From the NCBI GenBank assembly GCA_034521495.1, contig JAXHMK010000018.1, positions 112,005-176,004 on the forward strand: a stretch of 64,000 nt of DNA. The letters are read 5' to 3'. This document shows positions 19,377-28,523 of the stretch, in pieces (position 1 is the first letter of the stretch; every line of letters starts with the position of its first letter). Made by a program: the position numbers and the translations under genes. Source of the DNA: Balneolaceae bacterium. Lineage in GTDB: Bacteria > Bacteroidota > Rhodothermia > Balneolales > Balneolaceae. The notes beneath the pieces were generated by a model that saw only the letters and a program-made list of their open reading frames with translations, made no database searches and had not been told where the DNA came from.

Positions 19377-19490
19377 TGTTTCACTGCTCTGCTGTGAAAC
19401 AGAATCCAGGTGGTGCTCTGCTCCACCCTATACTGGCTTAAACGGGCAGCAGAGCAGCCCAGATTACCATCTCGGAGCAGAGCACCGAGA
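19377..19490. repeat. Array of four hairpins with matching or complementary 9-base loops
   Basis: Hairpin 1: TGTTTCAC/GTGAAACA (19377-19401). Hairpin 2: GGTGG/CCACC (19409-19427). Hairpin 3: GGGC/GCCC (19444-19460). Hairpin 4: TCTCGG/CCGAGA (19470-19490). The loops of 1 and 2 are TGCTCTGCT and those of 3 and 4 are AGCAGAGCA, its exact complement. Stems differ completely. Each loop can also be read as GC-TCT-GC or GC-AGA-GC with a T·T or A·A mismatch outside it. Confidence 0.7.
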
Positions 19491-19832
19491 CGAGAGTAAG
19501 TTGCAGTTCGTTTTCTGTATTAAAAAATGGGGTAAGTCTTCTAAGTTGAGTTATTAATTCTGACACTAAATGAATTTACTGGTTGCTACATTAGATTGGT
19601 GAAGAAGAATTTTGATTGAAGTCGGTAAATTTTTCTCTCCTGATTCAAGGCAACTTTAATGTTGACCTTTTAAATGCTTTGCACAGCATTTTCAATCTAT
19701 CCAAACAGATTGGGCATAAAACTATATTCAATTCAAAGAATGCTCGTAAGATTATCCGTTTAAATCACTTCTTAATTACAGGAATAACTACGTGTGAACA
19801 GTTGACGATTTTCTGTAAGAGGTATTTTTTTC

Positions 19833-21137
19833 ATGAGTTTAAGATATGTTTTGAAATTACTTACTGTAGCTGTGATATTTTTTATCTCATTTATCCAAAT
19901 TGAGGATGTTATAGGGCAAAGCTTTGGTGATTCACCTTCCGACTCAACAGAAATGGTAACGGATGCAGATGCCCCAAATGTAGAACCCTACAGATCGGAA
20001 CGGTCAGCAATGTCACATCTTTTAGCATTACCCTCATATCTTTTTCACTGGAGTACTCGTCCTGTGGGATGGGGAGTGAAATGGGCAGAAACTAAATTGC
20101 CAAGACTTCTTCAGGGAGAACGTGGTGATTTTGGTGTATTCCCGCTTTTTGAGCTCGGAGGAGAAACCGGTTTTTCATATGGAGCCCTGATATTTCACAG
20201 AAGCCTGTTTCATGACAATCATAACTTGAGGTTTGAAGGACTTTTTGGATCAAGCAGCTACAATGAATTCCACTTCGAGTACACCATTAGCAATTTCCTT
20301 TCAGAAAATGGAAGCCTTGTTCTCGAAACGGAATATGGCAACAAGCCGAACCGAACTTTTTTACTCGGAAATAATATCGATTTTGATGAGCGGAGTTTTT
20401 TTGAGAGGGAGGAGTTTTTGGCGTCTGTTGAGTATAGTCATAAAATTACCGATGATAAATTTATCCGGTTCAAGCCGCGGTTTTTAAATAAAAAGATATC
20501 GCAAAGTGAGCCGGAAGATGAAGACGTTGAGGAGGACGGGTATAACATATTTCCGGAAAATTTAACCGGAACAACTTCACTTCTGTCGATGGGTACTTCG
20601 TTTGAATGGGACGGTGCAAAAGGACTGCCGCGGGTTACTCATGGCACGCGATTTTTTACAGGTTTTACCTGGAATCGTTCACTAAACAGAAATGATTTTC
20701 ACTATGCTGAGTACAACATAGAAGTAAACCAGTTTATTCCAATTTATTTTTTACATGAAACGCGCCGGTTTGCTTTAAAAGCCAACATGATTAAAACTGA
20801 AAGTTTTCGGGGGAAAGAAACTCCTTTTTACGATCTGCCATCTCTCGGAAGTTCAAATGATCTGCGGGGCTTTTCAACAGATCGATTTCGCGACACAGGT
20901 TCGCTGTTGTTTACACTGGAATACCGCTATCCGATATGGAATTTTTCTGACATGGTTTTTTTCATTGATGAAGGACAGGTATTTAATCATTATTCAGAAA
21001 TTGGGATCAACCGATTTAATACCAGCTACGGTTTTGGTTTCCATCTGATTTCATCTAAGGGTTTTGCTCTCCGTTCTGAATTTGCATTTAGCAGAGAGAC
21101 ATCCCGCTTTATACTACTAATTTCACCAAATTTCTGA
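19833..21137 (+). CDS. BamA/TamA-like (surface antigen D15) outer-membrane barrel protein
   Basis: A 434-residue protein with a signal peptide (residues 1-29). From about residue 85 it alternates strands typical of a 16-strand Omp85-type barrel. The RGF motif of the D15 family is present as LRGFSTDRF, and the sequence ends in a C-terminal aromatic (SPNF). No POTRA domains are seen, so it resembles short barrel-only Omp85 relatives. It begins an envelope cluster of three co-directional genes. Confidence 0.75.
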   Translation: MSLRYVLKLLTVAVIFFISFIQIEDVIGQSFGDSPSDSTEMVTDADAPNVEPYRSERSAMSHLLALPSYLFHWSTRPVGWGVKWAETKLPRLLQGERGDFGVFPLFELGGETGFSYGALIFHRSLFHDNHNLRFEGLFGSSSYNEFHFEYTISNFLSENGSLVLETEYGNKPNRTFLLGNNIDFDERSFFEREEFLASVEYSHKITDDKFIRFKPRFLNKKISQSEPEDEDVEEDGYNIFPENLTGTTSLLSMGTSFEWDGAKGLPRVTHGTRFFTGFTWNRSLNRNDFHYAEYNIEVNQFIPIYFLHETRRFALKANMIKTESFRGKETPFYDLPSLGSSNDLRGFSTDRFRDTGSLLFTLEYRYPIWNFSDMVFFIDEGQVFNHYSEIGINRFNTSYGFGFHLISSKGFALRSEFAFSRETSRFILLISPNF

Positions 21138-21145
21138 TTTCTGTT

Positions 21146-22850
21146 TTGAAACTGAATACTAAATATTTTAGAAATAAATACCTGTTTGTGGTATTGGGAA
21201 TCTTTTTGTTCCAGGCTTGTTCTGCTTCAAAACCATATACAATGGATCCGGTAAAAACATTTGACCCGGATACAACAAGAATTCCCGAACCCAAAGAGAA
21301 TAACTCCTATCAATATTGGGATCGTATTGATAATACTATTTTTCATCAGATTGAGAAGCCGCTTGATCTTAATAACGTATTTCGATCATCCGGCCGTGTT
21401 TTAGGTGTGGCAAATGCCAGGCAGGCGGATAATATTAATCATCTGGATGAACCGTCCGAGTCGAGTTGGTATAACTATCGGCACTACTACAATCCCATGA
21501 GTCCTGAACAATTGGCTGTGGGTCCGAATACCGTTCAACCCGATACTACCGGTGAGTGGACTATATTCTCCGGTAAACTGGAGGGAGCGAATCCTGGTTT
21601 TTTTATTGAGGATTCATCTGGCAACCGGTTTCTGATAAAGTTCGATGGTCCGAGTTATCCCGAACTTACAACTTCGGCAGAGGTAATAGGTACGAAAATA
21701 TTTTCATGCCGCTGGTTATAATGTGCCGGAATCAACAATCACCTACTTTAATCCCGAAAAGGTGACGATTGGTGAGAATGTGGTGGTAAATGACGATGGG
21801 AGGGAGCGGCCAATGACCATGAAAGACTACGAAAGTATTATAGCTGATAAGCCTCGTGATTCAGAAGGTCGGATACGGGCCCTCGCCAGTAAATTTGTTG
21901 ATGGAGTACCGGTCGGCCAGTGGGCATTTGAGGGTACCCGTCCGGATGACCCCAATGACCGGGTTGACCACGAACACCGCAGAGAAATTCGTGGTATGCG
22001 GGTTTTGAGTTCATGGCTCAATGATACAGACCGGCGGGATGCTAACACGATGGCTGTTTATACGGATGAGGGATACATCAAACATTATGTGCAGGATTTT
22101 GGAAATACTCTTGGAGCGAATGGTCCTGGAATTCACGAACCTATTTACGGCCAGGCTTATTTGATTGATCCAAGATATATGGCACTGAACGCTATTACGT
22201 TCGGGATATTGGTAAATCCCTGGGAAACCATCAATGCAGAGGAGTATATTCCTTATCCATCAGTGGGATATTTCCGTTCTGACGTTTTTAAACCGGGGCG
22301 TTGGGTATCGGCTCATCCACTGCCGGCTTACGAAAATATGACCCTGCGCGATGCTTTCTGGGGTGCCAAACAAGTGATGAGTTTTACTGATGAGAATATC
22401 CGCGCTATTGTTGAAACAGGCGATCTTAGCAGTCAAAAGGCGGAAGAGTACCTGATTAAAACCCTGATTGAGCGAAGAGATAAAATTGGGAAGTACTGGT
22501 TCCGAAAGATCAATCCAATCGACAAATTTAAAGTGGAGCGGAATGAAGATAAAATCATACTGGAATTTACAGACCTGGGAACCGAAAAAGGACTTTTCGA
22601 GAAAAAATCAACAAAGTACAGGTACTCATTGAAATCAAAAGGCGGCCAGGTTTTCGCGGAAAATGAAGAAACCGGTTCAACCCGTTTTACTCACACTGTG
22701 TCGGCACCGGCAGCAGATGAGCCACGGGTTTTGATCTATGAAATTGTAACTTTTAGAGACGGGGTTGAAACTGAGGAAAGAAAGGTGACGGTGTATGCAG
22801 TGGAAGATCAAAACGGTTTGCGAATAGGAGGTATTCAGAGGCAGGGATAA
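21146..22850 (+). CDS. Kinase-like lipoprotein, frameshifted
   Basis: About 567 residues when joined. The TTG start gives a lipoprotein signal with lipobox FQAC. The frame stops at 21721; the natural path (FHAAGYNVPEST) resumes after one extra T in the run near 21700. The middle part reads like a protein-kinase-fold core: FLIKFDG (candidate ATP Lys), a TSAEVIGTKIF helix, NDTDRRDANT (catalytic loop) and IKHYVQDFGNTLG (DFG-like). This is close to the HipA/FAM20-type layout. It lies between two barrel genes. Kinase activity is my inference from motifs. Confidence 0.6.
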
Positions 22851-22926
22851 TTACAGAATTATGCTATATAAAATTCACAATCAGGTAAGATCAATAATCT
22901 TCGATATCCGGAAAGCTGACCAGAAT

Positions 22927-25900
22927 ATGAAAATTTCAAATTCATTTTTATTCAGTTTTTGGCTGTTATCGCTGTTTATTCTCTCCTCCTGCTCCTCATC
23001 GGAACCCTTTTACGCATCTCCGGAACTTGAAGAAAATCTGTCCCAAAACACCTATCAAAATGCGGATACGCTCCACACATTCATCTTAATTGGCGATACG
23101 GGGGATCCGAAGCTGGATCAGCCCGACCCGCTGATCTCTGCCATGCAGCATCACCTGGAGGAGTCGCCCGGCCGAAGCTCCGCCGTTTTCCTGGGAGATA
23201 ATATCTACAGCAGCGGCATGCCGGCCGACCCGCAGCACGAGGAGCGAAAGCTTACCGAGGATAAAATTTCGGTTGCGCTTGAAGCTCTCAAAAATATTGA
23301 TCATCCATCGTATTTCATTCCCGGGAATCACGACTGGCGCTACGGGCAAGAGGGAGTGATTGCGCAGGGGGAATTTATAGAAGCTTATCCCGGAATTCAG
23401 GCAGCGATGGAGCCATCGCACGGATGCCCCGGGCCTTTTTACACGGTGTTTGAAGATCAGTGGCTGCTGATTGCGCTCGACTCGGAATGGCTGGTGAAAC
23501 AGGGGCAGCGGGCTGAAACGGACCTGAGCCGCTGCCGGTTCAAAACGCACGATGAGGTGATGAGTGAGGTGGAATCCATCGTAGCTAATCATCCCGACAA
23601 ACAACTGCTGGTTGCCACCCACCATCCGCTCTACAGTAACGGCTCGCATGGCGGATACTACACGTTGAAAGATCACATCTTTCCCCTCACAAACCTGGAG
23701 AGCTGGATGTACCTGCCGATGCCGATCCTTGGAACAGTGTATCCCGTGTATCGAAAAATTGGCAATTCGAGCCAGGATATCCCCAACAAAACCTATCAGA
23801 GGTACAAAAACGACCTGCTGAAAGCCACCAGCGAGGCGAAAACTCGTGTGTTTGCCAGCGGCCACGAACACAGCCTGGCATTTTTCGACAAGGGGGATCA
23901 TTTTGCGATTGTCAGCGGATCAGGTTCCAAAAAATCACCCGCTAAAGATGGCGAAGGGGCTGATTTTGTATACTCAGAGTATGGGTTTTCAAAACTCATC
24001 TCCTTTAAAAACGGCGATCTGGCCGTTGAGTTCTGGGTCCTTTCGGATGAGAATCCGGCCGGGAAACGGGTGTTTTCAAAACGGATTTCTGACCGGGAGT
24101 ATAACGTGGATGACGAACCGGATTATGACGTCTCGAATGATACGAGTGCCATAGAAACCCGCAAAATTGCACCCGGACCCGGATATGAGGCCGGCGCCGT
24201 GAAACGGGCTATTTGGGGAGATCACTACCGCGACGTCTGGACCACTCCGGTTGAGATGCAGGCTGTTAATCTGAATGAATATGATATCCTGAGCATAGGA
24301 GGTGGTCAGCAGTCGGTTTCTATTGTGGTAGAAGGATTCCAGCGGGACCCGGAGTATCATGCGATCTATACAGAAAGATCCATCGGAGGCTCTGCCCAAG
24401 ATACTTCGCGAAACCTTTGCGAACGACATTCTCCAGGATCAGATTTCGGCGGCTCATCCCTACGGAGCGCTGGTGGTTGCTCCGCTGGCCGATGCCGCCG
24501 GCGTGTACCAGACCGCACCTGATCTCAGATATATTCCCGAAAGCTCCGGTCTGCCTACTCCGGGTGATCGAGGGGCCGCACCGGTTCTGATTGAAGAATT
24601 TGTGAGCACAAAATGGTTTCAGGAACAGACCAACAAGACAGTGAACAACATTTTGAGCACCGACCGGGTGTGGACAAAATCGCGGGAAGAAAACCGGTAT
24701 CGCGTGAACCAGGAACAGCTGCTCAGGTCTCGGATGTTCGACATGTTTATCGGCGACTGGGACCGCCACGACGGGCAGTGGTTCTGGGCGGAAGTTGAAG
24801 CAGATGAGGGCGTTCTGTTCGAACCTGTTCCGATCGACCGAGACAATGCATTTTTTACCAGCGACGGACTGATTCCCAGCCTCGCCAGCCGCCAATGGGC
24901 TCTCAGGAAATTTCAGCACTTTGACGATGACATCCGCGACATAAAGGGAATCAACTTTAACGCCATGCACCTGGACCGATGGTTTCTAACGGAACCGGAT
25001 CGCGACACCTGGTTTCGAGTTGCGGAGGAGCTTGAAACAAACCTGACCGAAGCGGTTATCGAAAATGCCGTGAAGGAACTTCCCGGAGCCGCCTATGATC
25101 TGACGGGCAAAGAGATTGCAGATAAACTAAAGGCCCGGCGCACAAAGATCCGGGAATTTGCAGAACGCTACTACAATGTGCTATCCGATGAGGTGAATGT
25201 GTTTGGTAGCAAACGTACGGACTATTTTCATATCGAGCGGCTGAACAACGGCGATGTTCGCGTGTCGCTTCAAGACGAAGATGAATCCGGGGCAAAACGA
25301 TACGAACGCCTGTTCCGGGCTCAGGAGACGGACGAAATTCGTTTGTACGGGTTCGATTCCGACGACACATTTAAACTCACCGGCACAGACAACAGCGATA
25401 TACTGGTCCGGTTGATTCCCGGCGAGGGAACAGATATTCTCAAGGACGATGTGACAGAAGTCGGAGGTCGAACGAATGTGAAGGCCTATGACACCTACAA
25501 CGGGCTGCAGGCCAACACCAGCAGCGCAACAAAAATAAAATATTCTGATGATCGAAAAGTGCACCGGTATGATCGCGAGGCGTTTCAGTACAATATAACC
25601 GCTCCGCTGCTCACGGGCGGATTTAACCCGGATGACGGTGTGTTTTTAGGAGGCGGTGTGATGTACGTTCGTCACGGTTTTCGGAAATCGCCCTACGCCA
25701 GTATGCACCGTGTCAGCGCCAAGCATTCCCTGTTGACCTCCGCTTTTTCATTCAGCGCCGAAAACAGTTTTACGGAGGCCGTTGGCTCGCTTGATTTTAC
25801 GATCGATCTCGATGTCCTCGCTCCAAACTACAAAGCAAACTTCTTCGGGCTTGGCAATGAGACGGAGCAGCTTGTAGATGACCGTTCGTTCTACCGTTTC

Positions 25901-26645
25901 CGCATGGACCAGGTGCACCTGAGAACCTCGCTGCAAAAACGGATCTCTTCTATCACTCAATTCAGAATCGGTCCGGAGTACGCCTATTTCAGCCCGTCCG
26001 AAACACCGGGACGGTTTATCAGCAGTGAAGAAGCCGCGCTGGAGCCGGAAGATTTTCAAGGTCACCATTTTGGGGTGATTGCATCGTCTTTTCAAATCAA
26101 CTCTGTTGATGATGAGATTTTTCCCCACTATGGATTCCGTTTTCGTACAGACGCGTCGCTGAATCTCGGTCTCGAAGACAATAGTGAATCGTTCGCAAGA
26201 CTGGGCACCGAAGGGACGCTCTACTATACGCTTGAAAAGCTCACCAGCACGATTGGGTTCAGGATCGGGGCAGAGACCAATATCGGGGATTTCAACTTTT
26301 TTCGGGCCAATACGCTTGGAGGTAACTCACTTTTGGGAGATCACGGCCGGCTGCGGGGTTTCATGCGCGACCGGTTTGCCGGGCGAACTACCTTTTACCA
26401 CAACTTAGATTTGCGCACGAAACTCTTTGATTTTCAATCCTATCTCTTCCCGGCAAGCGTGGGTATACTTGGGCTTTTTCGACAATGGACGGGTATGGCT
26501 TGACAACCAGAATTCCAACCGCTGGCATCAGGGGTACGGTGGTGGGCTCTGGATCAGCCCGTTCCGCCGGGTAGTACTGACAACTACCTATAGTTTCTCT
26601 GATGATGATCAGCTGTTTTCAATCAACTTTGGATTTAATTTTTGA
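22927..26645 (+). CDS. Metallophosphoesterase / kinase-like / outer-membrane barrel fusion, two frameshifts
   Basis: About 1,239 residues when joined. Lipoprotein signal with lipobox LSSC. Residues about 50-390 are a calcineurin-like phosphoesterase: IGDTGD, FLGDNIY, GNHDW (about 132), THHPLY (about 231) and SGHEHS (about 311). Residues about 470-760 carry kinase-like motifs: QKDP, GDWDRHDGQW (about 609) and PIDRDNAF (about 636). The last about 345 residues form a D15-type barrel with RGFMRDRFAG and a terminal Phe. Frame changes near 24355 and 26475 each fit one extra base. ATG 22927 is preferred over 22861 because it gives the lipobox. Confidence 0.75.
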
Positions 26646-27188
26646 ACTTATGTTTAATAAAGTTCACCCGAATTATTCACGAAAAAGTATAAAAAATAAG
26701 TTAAGACACTGATAATATTTCATTTATCGGAAAATGATAGTAGCTCAATTTTGAGTGTTGTGGCAAATCGCTACGAAATTTGCCCGTGCACTGCGTTAAA
26801 GTTGAAATGCTTTACTCAGGGTACTCAGGTACCCTTCCGTCATCATTTCCTCTTCGCCTTGTGCACAACCAAATTTCTTGGTGCATAATCCGGGTAAATG
26901 GACTCTATGAGTTAGTAAATTCTTGCACTACTAATTTCATCTCGTTCGAACCCAAGCATTTGATTAGAAAATAGGTAAGAATTCAGGGTTACCTCTCATC
27001 TTAATAGTAATCTGATAATGCTTTAAATAATGACCAGGAGTCTGTCGAAGTCACTTTAATTAAATGTATGTTATGCCATACTGACTTCTGTCATTTTAGT
27101 AGGCTTTCATTAATTGTCGTTAAATTGTTTATGCTGAGTATAGCAAGCGAATAATTGGTAATAAAATTGAAAAATAAACCAGGGAACG
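26646..27188. other. 543-base intergenic region
   Basis: It holds the promoter region of the transporter operon. Short open frames have no recognisable family. I see no clear repeat or terminator. Confidence 0.4.
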
Positions 27189-28511
27189 ATGGGAAATATT
27201 GGAATGATTGAAAATATCCGTAAAAACTTCTTCGACATTAAGAAGAAAGAGTGGCCTAATGCACTTTTGATGTCTCTCTTTTTCTTTATGGTTATTGCCA
27301 CATTCTGGATCCTGAAACCCATAAAACGTGGGCTTCTCGTCAATTTCTATCAGGATAATCCTTTACAGTTTCTGGGGACAAGCTTTGCCGGAGCTGAAGT
27401 GGAACAACTTGCCAAAGTTATAAACATGATTGTTGTTTATGCTATCGTTATTCTGTTTACATGGCTTTCCCGGAAACTTAAAAGACAGCATTTAAACCTG
27501 TTTTTAAATCTGTTTTTTGGAGGTTTGTTTATTGTTTTTGCAATGCTGATGAATAATCCCGGAGCAGCTACAAGCTGGTCTTTTTACGTATTGGGAGATA
27601 TGTTTAATTCAGCCATGGTCACGTTTTTCTGGGCATACTCCAATGATATTTTTAATTCAGATCAAGCTAAAAGGTCGTATGGCATAGTAGGTCTGGGAGG
27701 TATTATTGGCGGTATAGTTGGCTCAACCATTGTTGTAGGGTATGTGAATGAACTCGGGCGGCCAACTTTACTATATCTAAGCCTTATCCCCTTAGCAATT
27801 ATGATCGGGATCGGTTATATCGTGAACGCCCGGTCGCAAAATAAACAGGAATCATCCCAAAAGGCTTGTGCTGAGGGAAGGCGTTGCAGTGCCGTTTTTG
27901 AAGGTGCAGATATCGTTTTCCGGTCTAAATACCTGCTTGCCATTGTAGGGATTATAGGATTGTATGAGATCGTCTCCAACATTGTTGATTTTCAACTATC
28001 GGCCACCATAGCATCAACCGTAAGCGGAGATCTGGAAAAGGACGCCTATTTTGGTGTAGTAGGACAAATTACAAGTATCGTTTCCCTGGTTGTCCAGCTA
28101 TTTCTTACCAGTTTTATAATGAAGAGATTTGGCGTGGGAATAGCCCTTCTGTTCTTGCCTATAGCCATAACACTTGGTTCCGTGGGGTTTCTCATTTTCC
28201 CAAGCCTGGTATTTGTAACCATAATGTCAGCCAGTGATAACAGTTTGAATTACTCCATCAATCAATCAGCCAAAGAAACCCTCTACACACCCACCAATCA
28301 GGACGTAAAATATAAAGCCAAGGCTTTTATCGACATGTTTATTCAACGCTTTGCTAAAGTGATCGCCGTGGTTTTAAACTTAGCAGTAGCTGCCTGGATC
28401 GGACTCGAAAACGTACGTTGGCTATCAATAGCTTGCCTTATAATAATGGTCGGCTGGATATTTCTGGTTCGTTATGCCGGTAAGGAGTTTGAAAAGAAAG
28501 AAGCGGGATAA
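27189..28511 (+). CDS. Npt/NTT family nucleotide transporter-like membrane protein
   Basis: A 440-residue protein with about 12 hydrophobic segments. The family pattern is WPNALLMSLFFFMVIATFWILKP followed by KRGLL at the N terminus, as in Npt1/Npt2 and ATP:ADP antiporter-like proteins. Those exchange ATP/ADP in obligate intracellular bacteria, but relatives in free-living bacteria are of unknown substrate. It is followed 12 bases later by a second member of the same family. Confidence 0.8.
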   Translation: MGNIGMIENIRKNFFDIKKKEWPNALLMSLFFFMVIATFWILKPIKRGLLVNFYQDNPLQFLGTSFAGAEVEQLAKVINMIVVYAIVILFTWLSRKLKRQHLNLFLNLFFGGLFIVFAMLMNNPGAATSWSFYVLGDMFNSAMVTFFWAYSNDIFNSDQAKRSYGIVGLGGIIGGIVGSTIVVGYVNELGRPTLLYLSLIPLAIMIGIGYIVNARSQNKQESSQKACAEGRRCSAVFEGADIVFRSKYLLAIVGIIGLYEIVSNIVDFQLSATIASTVSGDLEKDAYFGVVGQITSIVSLVVQLFLTSFIMKRFGVGIALLFLPIAITLGSVGFLIFPSLVFVTIMSASDNSLNYSINQSAKETLYTPTNQDVKYKAKAFIDMFIQRFAKVIAVVLNLAVAAWIGLENVRWLSIACLIIMVGWIFLVRYAGKEFEKKEAG

Positions 28512-28523
28512 ATCATTATCAAA

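Larger units (their letters stand above)
18891..19832. other. About 940-base non-coding region
   Basis: It contains family A copy 1, the four-hairpin array, a 20-base match (19148-19168) to the reverse complement of a stretch near 53534, and otherwise AT-rich sequence. Open frames here are short and have no recognisable family. Confidence 0.5.

Noticed and set aside
23086..23901. 271-codon open frame on the minus strand
   Set aside because: It is antisense to the metallophosphoesterase domain, which has strong motifs on the plus strand.
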